Shown in pieces: positions 16,290 to 26,147 of a stretch of 64,000 nucleotides of DNA. Below the pieces are notes generated by a model. It had not been told where the DNA came from, did no database searches, and saw nothing but the letters and a program-made list of their open reading frames with translations. Within the stretch, counting starts at the first letter, position 1. Every line of letters begins with the position of its first letter. Source of the DNA: Cellvibrionaceae bacterium (lineage in GTDB: Bacteria; Pseudomonadota; Gammaproteobacteria; Pseudomonadales; Cellvibrionaceae); assembly GCA_021151825.1 (NCBI GenBank), contig JAGKWQ010000004.1, positions 124,001 to 188,000 of the forward strand, given 5' to 3'. A program made the translations under genes and the position numbers.

Positions 16290-17447
16290 TTGACTACTCA
16301 GGAATCCCTTCCTGCCCCGAAAAAGGCCATTCTGGTCCTTGCCGATGGTAGTGTGTTTCGTGGTACCGCTATTGGTGCCGAGGGTTTATCTGTTGGTGAG
16401 GTAGTATTCAATACTGCGATCACTGGCTACCAGGAAATCCTTACCGATCCATCCTATGCCCAGCAAATCGTTACTCTCACTTATCCCCATATAGGAAATA
16501 CCGGTACCAACGCTGAAGACGAAGAATGCGAACGCATTTGGGCAACCGGCTTGGTTATTCGCGATCTTCCTTTATTAGCCAGCAACTTCCGCAATCAGGA
16601 AAGCCTTTCCGATTACCTGAAAGCACGCAATGTAATCGGTATTGCCGATATTGATACCCGTCGCCTGACCCGTTTGCTACGTGATAAAGGTGCGCAAAAT
16701 GGCTGTTTAATAGCTGGTGATGATGTCGATGAAGCTAAAGCCCTCGCAGCAGCAAAAGCATTCGGTGGTTTGAAGGGGCTGGATCTGGCGAAAGAAGTTA
16801 CTGTTAGCAAAGCCTACCAGTGGAATGAAAGTAGCTGGAGTTTGGGCGAGGGTCACAAGGTTCTGGATGGCAACAAACCATTTAAAGTAGTGGCTTACGA
16901 TTACGGTGTTAAGCGCAATATTCTGCGCATGCTCGCAGATCGCGGTTGCGACCTGACGGTAGTTCCGGCCAAAACAACTGCTGCTGAAGTGCTGGCGCTG
17001 AACCCGGACGGCATTTTCCTCTCCAATGGCCCTGGTGACCCTGAGCCATGTACTTACGCAATTGACGCGATCAAGGAATTCCTTGAGACCGATATTCCGG
17101 TATTTGGTATCTGCCTTGGCCACCAATTGCTAGCGTTGGCATCCGGTGCAAAAACCATCAAGATGAAATTTGGTCACCACGGCGGCAACCATCCGGTACA
17201 GAACCTGGATACCAAACGCGTGCTGATCACTGCCCAAAACCACGGCTTTGCGGTGGAAGAGAACAGTTTGCCTGCGAATCTGCGTGCGACTCACAAGTCG
17301 TTGTTCGACGGTTCTTTGCAGGGTATCCATCGCACCGACAAGCCGGCCTTCAGCTTCCAGGGTCACCCCGAAGCGAGCCCCGGCCCGCACGAAGCCGATA
17401 CCTTGTTTGACCACTTTATTGAATTGATGCAAGCCCGCAAGTCCTAA
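16290..17447 (+). CDS. carA: Carbamoyl-phosphate synthase, small (glutaminase) subunit
   Basis: A 385-residue glutaminase that feeds ammonia to CarB for pyrimidine and arginine synthesis. The class I amidotransferase triad is visible as Cys275 (FGICLGHQLL), His359 and Glu361 (QGHPEASPG). The N-terminal domain has LADGSVFRGTAIG and TAITGYQEILTDPSYA. The frame is open further upstream, but the TTG at 16290 is chosen because AGGAGG lies 5 nt before it and the protein length then matches the family. The stop is 11 nt from carB. Confidence 0.95.
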   Translation: MTTQESLPAPKKAILVLADGSVFRGTAIGAEGLSVGEVVFNTAITGYQEILTDPSYAQQIVTLTYPHIGNTGTNAEDEECERIWATGLVIRDLPLLASNFRNQESLSDYLKARNVIGIADIDTRRLTRLLRDKGAQNGCLIAGDDVDEAKALAAAKAFGGLKGLDLAKEVTVSKAYQWNESSWSLGEGHKVLDGNKPFKVVAYDYGVKRNILRMLADRGCDLTVVPAKTTAAEVLALNPDGIFLSNGPGDPEPCTYAIDAIKEFLETDIPVFGICLGHQLLALASGAKTIKMKFGHHGGNHPVQNLDTKRVLITAQNHGFAVEENSLPANLRATHKSLFDGSLQGIHRTDKPAFSFQGHPEASPGPHEADTLFDHFIELMQARKS

Positions 17448-17458
17448 TCGGAGCCGAC

Positions 17459-20400
17459 ATGCCAAAACGTACCGACATAAACAGTATTTTGATTCTCGGC
17501 GCTGGCCCGATTGTGATCGGCCAAGCCTGTGAGTTCGACTACTCTGGCGCCCAAGCCTGTAAAGCACTGCGTGAAGAGGGTTACCGTGTAATCCTGGTGA
17601 ATTCCAACCCTGCAACCATCATGACTGACCCCGCGATGGCGGATGCAACTTATATCGAGCCGATAGAATGGCAGACAGTTGCGAAGATCATTGAGAAAGA
17701 GCGCCCCGATGTAATCCTGCCGACCATGGGCGGCCAGACTGCATTGAACTGCGCGCTGGCACTTGCCAAAAATGGTGTGCTGGAAAAATACAATGTTGAA
17801 TTGATCGGCGCGAAAGAAGAAGCCATCAACATGGCGGAAGACCGCAACCTGTTTGACCAGGCGATGAAGCGTATTGGTCTTTCTTGTGCGCGCGCGAAAA
17901 TCGTTCACAGTTTGGAGGAAGCCAAAGAAGCACCGAAAGAGTTCGGCTTCCCGTGCATTATTCGCCCGTCGTTCACCATGGGCGGTTCTGGTGGCGGTAT
18001 CGCTTACAACTGGGACGAGTTTGAAGAAATTTGTACCCGCGGTTTGGATCTTTCTCCAACCAACGAATTGCTGATCGACGAATCGCTGCTCGGTTGGAAA
18101 GAGTACGAGATGGAAGTGGTGCGCGATAAAAATGATAACTGCATTATCGTGTGCTCGATCGAAAACTTTGATCCGATGGGTGTTCACACTGGCGACTCAA
18201 TTACCGTTGCACCCGCGCAAACTCTTACCGATAAGGAATACCAAATCATGCGTAATGCATCGATTGCGGTATTGCGTGAAATCGGTGTGGAAACTGGCGG
18301 TTCCAACGTGCAGTTTGCGGTGAACCCGGTTGATGGCCGTATGGTAGTTATTGAGATGAATCCGCGGGTATCGCGTTCATCTGCACTCGCATCAAAAGCG
18401 ACCGGTTTCCCGATTGCAAAAATCGCTGCGAAACTCGCGGTAGGCTACACCCTCGACGAATTGAAAAATGATATCACTGGCGGTGCAACCCCAGCGTCAT
18501 TCGAACCCTCAATCGATTACGTTGTTACCAAAGTGCCGCGCTTCACCTTTGAAAAATTTGGTGATGCGGATGCGCGTTTGACTACGCAAATGAAATCCGT
18601 TGGTGAAGTGATGGCGATTGGCCGTACTTTCCAGGAATCCTTGCAAAAAGCTCTGCGCGGTTTGGAAGTTGGCTCTGCCGGTTTTGAATCAAAAGTGGAT
18701 TACACCACCGAAGAAGGCGCTGCCAAAGTTCGTCGCGAATTGAGCACCGCCGGTGCTGAGCGAATTTGGTATGTCGGTGATGCATTTCGCATGGGCTTGA
18801 GCGTTAACGATGCATTCAATCTTTCCAAAATCGATCCATGGTTTTTGGTGCAAATCAAAGAGTTGATTGACATCGAACAATCGTTGCGCGGTAAGTCATT
18901 AAAAGATTTGGATGCAGATAAATTTTTCCAACTGAAACGCAAAGGTTTCTCTGATAAACGTTTGGCGCTGTTGCTTGGTTCTACGGAAAAAGCAGTACGT
19001 CACCATCGCCAGGGTTTAAATATTCGTCCTGCGTACAAGCGTGTTGATACCTGCGCTGCAGAATTCTCTACCTCGACTGCTTACATGTATTCGACATATG
19101 AAGAAGAGTGCGAAGCGAATCCGAGCGATAAGAAAAAGATTCTGGTGATCGGCGGTGGTCCTAACCGTATTGGTCAAGGTATCGAATTCGATTACTGCTG
19201 TGTACACGCGGCCTTGGCAATGCGTGAAGATGGTTACGAAACCATTATGGTTAACTGTAACCCTGAAACGGTTTCTACTGACTACGACACATCTGATCGC
19301 TTGTTCTTCGAACCAGTGACTCTGGAGGATGTGTTGGAAATCGTCCACAAAGAAAAACCGGTTGGCGTAATCGTGCAATTCGGTGGACAAACTCCGCTGA
19401 AATTAGCGCGCGCGCTTGAAGCAGAAGGGGTGCCTATTATCGGCACCAGCCCTGATGCAATCGATAAAGCAGAAGACCGCGAGCGCTTCCAACAAATGAT
19501 CAATAAGCTTGATCTGTTGCAACCGCCAAATGCGATTGTTCGCTCGCTGGAAGAAGCTTTACTTGCCGCTGATAAAGTTGGCTATCCATTGGTGGTTCGT
19601 CCGTCTTATGTGCTGGGTGGCCGCGCGATGGAAATCGTCTACAAAGAAGACGAGCTGCGTACTTATATGCGCACAGCAGTACAAGTTTCTGAAGATGCGC
19701 CGGTGTTGCTTGATCACTTCTTGAATAATGCGATTGAAGTGGATATCGATTCTGTGTCTGACGGTAAGCAAGTTGTAATCGGCGGCATCATGCAGCATAT
19801 CGAGCAGTGTGGTGTTCACTCTGGTGATTCCGCGTGTTCGTTGCCTCCTTACTCGTTGCCTGCCGATGTACAAGACGATATGCGCGAGATCGTTAAAAAA
19901 ATGGCGATCGAACTGGGTGTAATTGGTTTGATGAATACCCAGCTTGCGTATCAGGATGGCAAAATTTATGTAATCGAAGTGAACCCGCGCGCATCGCGTA
20001 CTGTCCCATTCGTTTCCAAATGTATTGGTGTATCGCTGGCGAAGGTGGCTGCACGTTGCCAGGCGGGAGTTTCATTGGAAGAGCAAGGATTTACCAAAGA
20101 AATTATTCCAGATTATTTCAGCGTAAAAGAAGCGGTATTCCCGTTCAATAAATTCCCGGCAGTAGACCCGATTCTTGGGCCAGAGATGAAATCTACCGGC
20201 GAAGTAATGGGCGTAGGTAATAGCTTTGGTGAGGCGTACGGTAAATCCCAATTGGGCGCAAGCAACCGCATTCCAACTTCAGGTACTGCATTCATCAGTG
20301 TGCGCGATATGGATAAGGATGGTATTGTCAGTGTTGGTAAGGATCTTGCTGAGCTTGGATTCAAGCTGGTGGCAACACGCGGTACTGCTGAAGTGTTACA

Positions 20401-20680
20401 AAAAGCCGGTTTGACTGTACAAGTGGTTAATAAAGTACAGGAAGGTCGCCCGCACATTGTGGATATGATCAAGAACGACGAGATCGATTTGATCCTCAAC
20501 ACTGTAGAGGGGCGTCAGGCAACGCGTGATTCCTCATCGATTCGTCGCAGTGCGGAAAATCACCGTGTGTATTACAACACCACACTCGCTGCAAGTCAGG
20601 CAGTTTGCATGGCATTGAAGCAAGGCCAACATATTGAAGTTCGCCGCCTGCAAGATTTGCATGTGCGGTTAAACAAATAA
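17459..20680 (+). CDS. carB: Carbamoyl-phosphate synthase, large subunit
   Basis: The 1073-residue synthetase makes carbamoyl phosphate from bicarbonate, ammonia and two ATP. It has two homologous halves, each with an ATP-grasp domain: ILILGAGPIVIGQACEFDYS and ILVIGGGPNRIGQGIEFDY, and RPSFTMGGSGGGIAYN and RPSYVLGGRAMEIVY. A C-terminal MGS-like allosteric domain ends the protein (GFKLVATRGTAEVLQKAG). Length is as in E. coli. It is followed 9 nt later by greA, so it is probably in one transcript. Confidence 0.97.
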   Translation: MPKRTDINSILILGAGPIVIGQACEFDYSGAQACKALREEGYRVILVNSNPATIMTDPAMADATYIEPIEWQTVAKIIEKERPDVILPTMGGQTALNCALALAKNGVLEKYNVELIGAKEEAINMAEDRNLFDQAMKRIGLSCARAKIVHSLEEAKEAPKEFGFPCIIRPSFTMGGSGGGIAYNWDEFEEICTRGLDLSPTNELLIDESLLGWKEYEMEVVRDKNDNCIIVCSIENFDPMGVHTGDSITVAPAQTLTDKEYQIMRNASIAVLREIGVETGGSNVQFAVNPVDGRMVVIEMNPRVSRSSALASKATGFPIAKIAAKLAVGYTLDELKNDITGGATPASFEPSIDYVVTKVPRFTFEKFGDADARLTTQMKSVGEVMAIGRTFQESLQKALRGLEVGSAGFESKVDYTTEEGAAKVRRELSTAGAERIWYVGDAFRMGLSVNDAFNLSKIDPWFLVQIKELIDIEQSLRGKSLKDLDADKFFQLKRKGFSDKRLALLLGSTEKAVRHHRQGLNIRPAYKRVDTCAAEFSTSTAYMYSTYEEECEANPSDKKKILVIGGGPNRIGQGIEFDYCCVHAALAMREDGYETIMVNCNPETVSTDYDTSDRLFFEPVTLEDVLEIVHKEKPVGVIVQFGGQTPLKLARALEAEGVPIIGTSPDAIDKAEDRERFQQMINKLDLLQPPNAIVRSLEEALLAADKVGYPLVVRPSYVLGGRAMEIVYKEDELRTYMRTAVQVSEDAPVLLDHFLNNAIEVDIDSVSDGKQVVIGGIMQHIEQCGVHSGDSACSLPPYSLPADVQDDMREIVKKMAIELGVIGLMNTQLAYQDGKIYVIEVNPRASRTVPFVSKCIGVSLAKVAARCQAGVSLEEQGFTKEIIPDYFSVKEAVFPFNKFPAVDPILGPEMKSTGEVMGVGNSFGEAYGKSQLGASNRIPTSGTAFISVRDMDKDGIVSVGKDLAELGFKLVATRGTAEVLQKAGLTVQVVNKVQEGRPHIVDMIKNDEIDLILNTVEGRQATRDSSSIRRSAENHRVYYNTTLAASQAVCMALKQGQHIEVRRLQDLHVRLNK

Positions 20681-20689
20681 GGATTGTCC

Positions 20690-21169
20690 ATGAGTACTAA
20701 ATTTCCTATGACCAATCAGGGCGCCGAGAAATTGGCCCTTGAACTGGAAGACCTGAAAAAAGTACAGCGCCCGCGTATTGTGAACGCAATTGCCGAAGCG
20801 CGTGCGCATGGCGACCTGAAAGAAAACGCGGAGTATTCTGCGGCGCGCGAGCAACAAAGTTTTTGTGAGGGACGCATTCAGGAAATTGAAGGCAAACTGA
20901 GCAATGCGCAAATTATCGACGTGACTAAAATTCCGCACAGCGGAAAAGTCATCTTTGGCACCACCGTAACTATCATTAACCTCGATACTGATCAATCCAT
21001 GAAATACCAAATCGTGGGTGATGATGAGGCCGATGTTAAATCCAACAAAATCTCGGTAAATTCCCCCATCGCACGCGCGTTAGTAGGAAAAGAAGAGGGT
21101 GATGTTGTAGTTGTAAAAGCACCTGGTGGCGATGTGGATTATGAAATTGATAAGGTAGAGCATATCTAA
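20690..21169 (+). CDS. greA: Transcription elongation factor GreA
   Basis: A 159-residue factor that enters the RNA polymerase secondary channel and stimulates cleavage of backtracked RNA. It has the N-terminal coiled coil (ELEDLKKVQRPRIVNAIAEA, HGDLKENAEYSAAREQQ with the acidic tip) and the C-terminal FKBP-like domain (ISVNSPIARALVGKEEGD). The ATG at 20690 is preferred over the in-frame TTG at 20684, since AAGGA at 20679-20683 is well spaced. Confidence 0.96.
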   Translation: MSTKFPMTNQGAEKLALELEDLKKVQRPRIVNAIAEARAHGDLKENAEYSAAREQQSFCEGRIQEIEGKLSNAQIIDVTKIPHSGKVIFGTTVTIINLDTDQSMKYQIVGDDEADVKSNKISVNSPIARALVGKEEGDVVVVKAPGGDVDYEIDKVEHI

Positions 21170-21180
21170 TCCTTATTTTG

Positions 21181-21218
21181 GATATAAAAAAACCGCCGAT
21201 TGGCGGTTTTTTTATATC
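21181..21218. terminator. Bidirectional terminator between greA and yhbY
   Basis: A perfect 17-base inverted repeat: arms 21181-21197 and 21202-21218 with a four-base loop. The core is AACCGCC/GGCGGTT flanked by A and T runs on both sides, so it works for greA on the plus strand and yhbY on the minus strand. Confidence 0.9.
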
Positions 21219-21235
21219 TGCACCAACTATTTGCG

Positions 21236-21538
21236 TTAGCGATGTAAGTTCGACAGCTTGGGGTTGGCTTTTTTATTATGGCGATAAAGCAAAACTACTT
21301 TGCCAATCTCCTGAATCAGTTCAACATTAGGCAATGCTACTAGTTCAGCTACAACTTCTTTGCGGTCTTCACGTTCGGCAATAGCGAGTTTTACTTTGAT
21401 CAACTCATGGTCATCCAAAGCGCGATTGAGTTCCGCAACTACTCCTTCGCTCAAACCATTACCGGCAACAGTCACAATGGGATTAAGCTTGTGACCAATA
21501 GTACGAAATTGTTTTTTGCGCTCGGTGCTAATAGGCAT
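21236..21538 (-). CDS. yhbY: Ribosome-assembly RNA-binding protein YhbY (CRM domain)
   Basis: A 100-residue single CRM-domain protein that associates with pre-50S particles. Motifs are FRTIGHKLNPIVTVAGNGLSE and LNRALDDHELIKVKLAIAER, with the GxxG-like loop. The C-terminal tail is basic. The gene lies on the minus strand, convergent with greA and divergent from ftsH, the conserved neighbourhood. rlmE, normally next to it, is absent here. Confidence 0.93.
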   Translation of the reverse strand: MPISTERKKQFRTIGHKLNPIVTVAGNGLSEGVVAELNRALDDHELIKVKLAIAEREDRKEVVAELVALPNVELIQEIGKVVLLYRHNKKANPKLSNLHR

Positions 21539-21855
21539 ACACTTACCTTAAATGTGTCATGTTAAAAAACGTGCGGTATTCTACTCTATTCTGGTGTTGT
21601 TTAGGTTTGGTTTAATGTAATTACAACAGGTGTTCCAGCAAGGATGATGCTGCAACGCTTGTAATTTGCTGGCTTGCCCCCAATATGAGTTAAATCTTGT
21701 AACCAATGCCTTATTTGTGCGTCAAAAAGGCGTTAAGCTGTGAAAAATTCGACGATTTCAGCCGGCAAATATGCCAGTATCTGCCGCCTGCTGTTGGTGC
21801 AATAAACAAATCGCTGGCCGTCAAACCTAGTTGATGTAACTGTGAGGATTTCTCC
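21539..21855. other. Divergent yhbY-ftsH intergenic region
   Basis: About 317 nt hold the promoters of yhbY and ftsH. I see no remnant of rlmE and no clear heat-shock (sigma-32) consensus. A GAGGA ribosome-binding site for ftsH lies at about 21843. Confidence 0.4.
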
Positions 21856-23760
21856 TTGAACGATATAACCAAGAATCTGGTGCTTTGGCTTGTTATTGCC
21901 GTAGTCCTTTTTAGTGTTTTTGAGGGCTTTAATAAACAGTCAGGTAATAACACCTTGAATTACTCCGATTTTATCGCCAGTGTGCGCGATGATCGGGTAC
22001 AGGAAGTCACTATTGATGGATTGGTCATCGAGGGAACCTATAAGGATAACTCGACGTTCAAAACCATTCGTCCACAGGTACAAGATCCCAAATTGATCGA
22101 TGATCTTTATAACCACAATGTGGTGATTAAGGGGCGTGAGGTCGAGCAACCAAGCTTGCTCAATCAGCTTTTGGTAGCCAGTTTCCCTATTCTGATCATC
22201 ATTGCTGTGTTTTGGTTTTTTATGCGGCAGATGCAAGGTGGTGCCGGGGGTAAAGGCGGTCCGATGAGCTTCGGTAAGAGTAAGGCGCGTTTGCTGGGTG
22301 AGGATCAAATCAAAACAACCTTTGCTGATGTCGCCGGCGTTGATGAGGCTAAAGAAGAAGTTCAGGAATTGGTGCAGTATCTGCGCGATCCATCTAAATT
22401 CCAGCGCCTTGGCGGGCAGATTCCGCGTGGTGTGCTGATGGTTGGTCCACCAGGTACTGGTAAGACCTTGTTGGCTAAAGCAATTGCTGGTGAAGCCAAG
22501 GTGCCATTCTTCTCTATTTCCGGTTCAGACTTCGTGGAGATGTTTGTTGGTGTTGGCGCAAGCCGTGTGCGCGATATGTTTGAGCAAGCCAAGAAGCAAG
22601 CTCCATGCATCATCTTTATTGACGAGATCGATGCTGTTGGTCGTCATCGTGGCGGTGGTCATGGTGGCGGTCATGATGAGCGTGAACAAACTCTAAACCA
22701 GTTACTGGTAGAGATGGACGGTTTTGAAGGTAATGACGGCGTGATTATTATTGCTGCTACAAACCGCGCCGATGTTCTCGATAAAGCACTGTTGCGTCCA
22801 GGTCGTTTTGATCGTCAGGTGTATGTTGGCTTGCCGGATATTCGTGGTCGTGAGCAAATTTTGAAAGTACATATGCGTAAAGTGCCGTTAGATGAGCGTA
22901 TTAGTGCTTCAGTAATTGCACGTGGTACACCTGGCTTTTCGGGCGCTGAGTTAGCAAACCTTGTTAACGAAGCGGCATTAATGGCAGCTCGTGCTAACAA
23001 GCGCTTGGTAACAATGGAAGATTTCGAGAAAGCTCGCGATAAAATCATGATGGGTGCTGAGCGCCGCACTATGGTGATGAGCGAGAAAGAAAAAGAAAAT
23101 ACCGCATACCATGAGGCAGGGCATGCGATTGTTGGCCGTATTGTTCCGGAGCATGATCCGGTGCATAAGGTTACTATTATCCCGCGCGGCCGTGCTTTAG
23201 GGGTTACCCAGTTTTTGCCTGAAGCGGATAAATATAGTTTAAGTCGCCGTGCACTTGAATCCAGCATTTGTACCTTGTTCGGTGGGCGTATCGCAGAGGA
23301 TATGACTCTTGGCTCTGATGGTATTACCACTGGCGCTTCCAATGATATTGAACGTGCAACTGCAATTGCTCGCAATATGGTCACCAAGTGGGGCTTATCA
23401 GCAAAGCTGGGTCCACTTCATTATGGAGAAGAGGAGGGGATGTATCCCGGTATGGCGACCCAGCAATATTCGGATGAAACTTCCAAAAATATCGATGAAG
23501 AAGTTCGCCGTATCATTAATGATTGTTATGCGCGTGCGCAGAAAATCCTTGAAGATAACCGAGACATTCTGGAGGCAATGAAAGATGCATTGATGGAATA
23601 TGAAACCATCGATGCTGAGCAAGTGGATGACCTTATGTCTCGCCGTAAAGTCCGCCCTCCACGCGAATGGAATGACGATGATTTTAATGGTCATATGCAC
23701 GACAAAGATGCCGGTGAGTCATCCTCTGGTCCAATCGGTGGTCCTGCGAATACTCATTAA
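21856..23760 (+). CDS. ftsH: ATP-dependent zinc metalloprotease FtsH
   Basis: A 634-residue inner-membrane AAA+ protease that forms hexamers and degrades LpxC, sigma-32 and damaged membrane proteins. Two N-terminal membrane helices (about residues 6-23 and 100-119) flank a periplasmic domain. The Walker A is GPPGTGKT at 197-204, Walker B IIFIDEID, and the zinc site HEAGH at 419-423. The start is TTG after GAGGA; the N-terminus KNLVLWLVIAVVL matches E. coli. The C-terminal tail is Ser/Gly-rich. A terminator follows, with folP next. Confidence 0.97.
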   Translation: MNDITKNLVLWLVIAVVLFSVFEGFNKQSGNNTLNYSDFIASVRDDRVQEVTIDGLVIEGTYKDNSTFKTIRPQVQDPKLIDDLYNHNVVIKGREVEQPSLLNQLLVASFPILIIIAVFWFFMRQMQGGAGGKGGPMSFGKSKARLLGEDQIKTTFADVAGVDEAKEEVQELVQYLRDPSKFQRLGGQIPRGVLMVGPPGTGKTLLAKAIAGEAKVPFFSISGSDFVEMFVGVGASRVRDMFEQAKKQAPCIIFIDEIDAVGRHRGGGHGGGHDEREQTLNQLLVEMDGFEGNDGVIIIAATNRADVLDKALLRPGRFDRQVYVGLPDIRGREQILKVHMRKVPLDERISASVIARGTPGFSGAELANLVNEAALMAARANKRLVTMEDFEKARDKIMMGAERRTMVMSEKEKENTAYHEAGHAIVGRIVPEHDPVHKVTIIPRGRALGVTQFLPEADKYSLSRRALESSICTLFGGRIAEDMTLGSDGITTGASNDIERATAIARNMVTKWGLSAKLGPLHYGEEEGMYPGMATQQYSDETSKNIDEEVRRIINDCYARAQKILEDNRDILEAMKDALMEYETIDAEQVDDLMSRRKVRPPREWNDDDFNGHMHDKDAGESSSGPIGGPANTH

Positions 23761-23779
23761 TTAGTTTTAATTTCTATAA

Positions 23780-23810
23780 GAACCCCGAGCTTGCTCGGGG
23801 TTCTTTGTTT
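23780..23810 (+). terminator. Rho-independent terminator after ftsH
   Basis: GAACCCCGAGC (23780-23790) pairs with GCTCGGGGTTC (23793-23803) across a two-base loop, then TTTG and a T-run. folP starts only 27 nt later, so some read-through is likely. Confidence 0.85.
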
Positions 23811-23836
23811 TTGTCCATTTGTATTTCGAGGCTAAA

Positions 23837-24697
23837 ATGCAGCCATCTTCTCAATCATCCCTATTGGTGTGTGGAAAACATCAGCTTGATATCTCCCGCC
23901 CGTTAGTCATGGGCATTTTAAATACGACACCTGACTCTTTTTCTGATGGCGGCAATAGTTATATAGGTCAACATTTATCGCTTGACTTGGCGTTGCACAG
24001 GGCGGAGCAAATGCTTGCTGAAGGTGCTGGAATTATTGATGTTGGTGGAGAATCGACTCGCCCCGGCGCAGCCATTGTTTCCGAGCAGCAGGAACTGGAT
24101 CGGGTAGTGTCGGTAGTTGAAGCCTTGGTTCGTAAACTGGATGCAGTGGTATCAGTGGATACGAGTACGGCGTCTGTTATTAAAGAATCTGCCAGTCATG
24201 GGGCCAGTTTGATTAATGATGTGCGTGCGTTAGAGCGAGATGGGGCACTTGCAGCGGCGGCGGCAACAACTTTGCCTGTATGCTTGATGCATATGCAAGG
24301 CCAGCCAACAACTATGCAAAACAATCCTGCTTATACAGATGTTGTAACTGAGGTTTGCCAGTATTTAACTGCAAGAGTGGATGCTTGTGTGGCTCATGGA
24401 ATTTCCAGGGACCGAATTATTCTTGATCCCGGATTTGGTTTTGGTAAAACGCTCGCGCATAATCTTGCGCTTTTAAAGCGCTTGCCTGAAATGGGCGATT
24501 TGGGGTTTCCGCTCTTGGTGGGAATGTCTCGTAAATCGATGTTGGCGCAGCTGTTAAATCGCACTGTTAATGAACGTCTGCCTGGAAGTTTGGCGTTGGC
24601 AATGCTGGCTGCGCAGCATGGAGCTGCAATTATTCGTGTGCATGATGTAGCCGCCACTGTTGATGTATTAAAAGTTCTTGCTGCGATAACTGATTAA
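23837..24697 (+). CDS. folP: Dihydropteroate synthase
   Basis: A 286-residue TIM-barrel enzyme joining p-aminobenzoate to dihydropterin pyrophosphate, the target of sulfonamides. The signature VMGILNTTPDSFSDGG is near residue 25, with GGESTRPGA, LINDVRALERDG, LDPGFGFGKT and GMSRKSML downstream. The ATG at 23837 is chosen over an in-frame TTG at 23819 because of GAGG just upstream. It keeps the ftsH-folP-glmM order. Confidence 0.95.
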   Translation: MQPSSQSSLLVCGKHQLDISRPLVMGILNTTPDSFSDGGNSYIGQHLSLDLALHRAEQMLAEGAGIIDVGGESTRPGAAIVSEQQELDRVVSVVEALVRKLDAVVSVDTSTASVIKESASHGASLINDVRALERDGALAAAAATTLPVCLMHMQGQPTTMQNNPAYTDVVTEVCQYLTARVDACVAHGISRDRIILDPGFGFGKTLAHNLALLKRLPEMGDLGFPLLVGMSRKSMLAQLLNRTVNERLPGSLALAMLAAQHGAAIIRVHDVAATVDVLKVLAAITD

Positions 24698-24740
24698 TTT
24701 AATTGTTAGCGATATTATTTTTTAGCGGAGTTAAGGGTAT

Positions 24741-26075
24741 ATGTCTCGCAAATATTTTGGTACTGATGGTATTCGTGGTTTAGTTGGCGAATTTCCAATT
24801 ACTCCGGATTTTATGCTCAAGCTTGGTTGGGCTGCTGGTTGCGTACTCAAGGATCGTTTTGATGGCCAGAATATGATTCTTATTGGAAAAGATACGCGTA
24901 TCTCAGGTTATATGTTTGAGTCTGCTCTGCAGGCGGGCCTGATTAACGCCGGTGTGGATGTAGGCTTGCTCGGGCCAATGCCAACACCCGGTGTTGCTTA
25001 TTTGACTCGCACATTTAAAGCGCAGGCGGGTATTGTTATTAGTGCCTCCCATAACAGTTATGTTGATAACGGTATCAAATTTTTTGGTGGTAATGGCAGC
25101 AAGCTGCCTGATGAATTGGAAAACTTAATTGAGCAACAACTTGAAAAGCAAATGTCGACGTCTGAAAAACTCGGTAAGGCACGTCGTATTGCTGATGCAT
25201 CAGGCCGTTACATTGAGTTTTGTAAAGGCACTATGCCATGGGGATTTAATCTTAAAGGGATGCACATAGTATTGGATTGTGCTAACGGAGCAACTTACAA
25301 CATAGCGCCGGATGTATTTACTGAGTTAGGTGCTCATGTCACCTCTCTGTTTGTCGAGCCTAATGGCACTAATATTAATCGCAGTTGCGGCTCTACCAAA
25401 CCTGAAGCATTGCAGGAAAAAGTTGTTGAGTTGGGTGCGGATTTAGGAATTGCTTTTGATGGTGATGGTGATCGAGTAGTTTTCGTTGATCATAAGGGTG
25501 AATTGGTTGATGGTGATGAATTGCTTTATATCATTGCCGCTTATCAACATGAATATGCAGGTGGTTGTGAAGGTGTAGTGGGCACCCTGATGAGTAATTT
25601 TGGTTTTGAATTAGGATTAAAAAAATTAAATATTCCTTTCGCTCGCGCCAAGGTTGGGGATCGTTATGTAATTGAATTGATGCGCACAAATGGTTGGCGT
25701 TTGGGGGGTGAAAATTCCGGCCATATTGTTTGCAGCAACGTCACTACAACCGGTGATGGAATTATTTCTGCGTTACAACTGTTGTTAGCAATCACAACTA
25801 TGGGGGATTCGTTGCATCGAATCAAAAAAGCAATGAACAAATTGCCTCAGGTGATGATCAATGTTCATGTTTCCAAGCGCATTGATTTAAGTAGTAATGA
25901 ATCCATTAGTGCGGCTGTAAAATTAACTGAAGAAAAATTGGCTGGTACCGGGCGTGTGCTTTTGCGCCCTTCGGGTACAGAACCTGTAGTCCGGGTGATG
26001 GTAGAAGGGGAGGATAAAAAGCAGGTTAAGGAATTAGCTCAGGAGCTCGCTGCCGTAGTAGAGGCTTCTGTATAA
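24741..26075 (+). CDS. glmM: Phosphoglucosamine mutase
   Basis: A 444-residue enzyme converting glucosamine-6-phosphate to the 1-phosphate for UDP-GlcNAc, and so peptidoglycan and lipid A. It has KYFGTDGIRG at the N-terminus, the phosphoserine loop GIVISASHN (Ser103), the magnesium loop AFDGDGDRV, the sugar-binding GGENSGHI and the phosphate-binding RPSGTEPVVRVMVE. Length is normal. Confidence 0.97.
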   Translation: MSRKYFGTDGIRGLVGEFPITPDFMLKLGWAAGCVLKDRFDGQNMILIGKDTRISGYMFESALQAGLINAGVDVGLLGPMPTPGVAYLTRTFKAQAGIVISASHNSYVDNGIKFFGGNGSKLPDELENLIEQQLEKQMSTSEKLGKARRIADASGRYIEFCKGTMPWGFNLKGMHIVLDCANGATYNIAPDVFTELGAHVTSLFVEPNGTNINRSCGSTKPEALQEKVVELGADLGIAFDGDGDRVVFVDHKGELVDGDELLYIIAAYQHEYAGGCEGVVGTLMSNFGFELGLKKLNIPFARAKVGDRYVIELMRTNGWRLGGENSGHIVCSNVTTTGDGIISALQLLLAITTMGDSLHRIKKAMNKLPQVMINVHVSKRIDLSSNESISAAVKLTEEKLAGTGRVLLRPSGTEPVVRVMVEGEDKKQVKELAQELAAVVEASV

Positions 26076-26117
26076 CGATGGGTTGTATAGAGTTGCTCCG
26101 ATAAACAAAATCTGTGC

Positions 26118-26147
26118 TTGAAAATTGGTCAAGGCGCAGTTTTTATA
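26118..26147 (+). promoter_or_regulatory. Possible sigma-70 promoter for tpiA-secG
   Basis: TTGAAA (26118-26123) and a TTTATA-type -10 (26142-26147) are separated by 18 nt. They lie in the 213-nt gap between glmM and tpiA. Confidence 0.4.

Noticed and set aside
17444..18187. Long open frame antisense to carB
   Set aside because: It lies entirely opposite strongly conserved carB codons and has no ribosome-binding site or recognisable domain.
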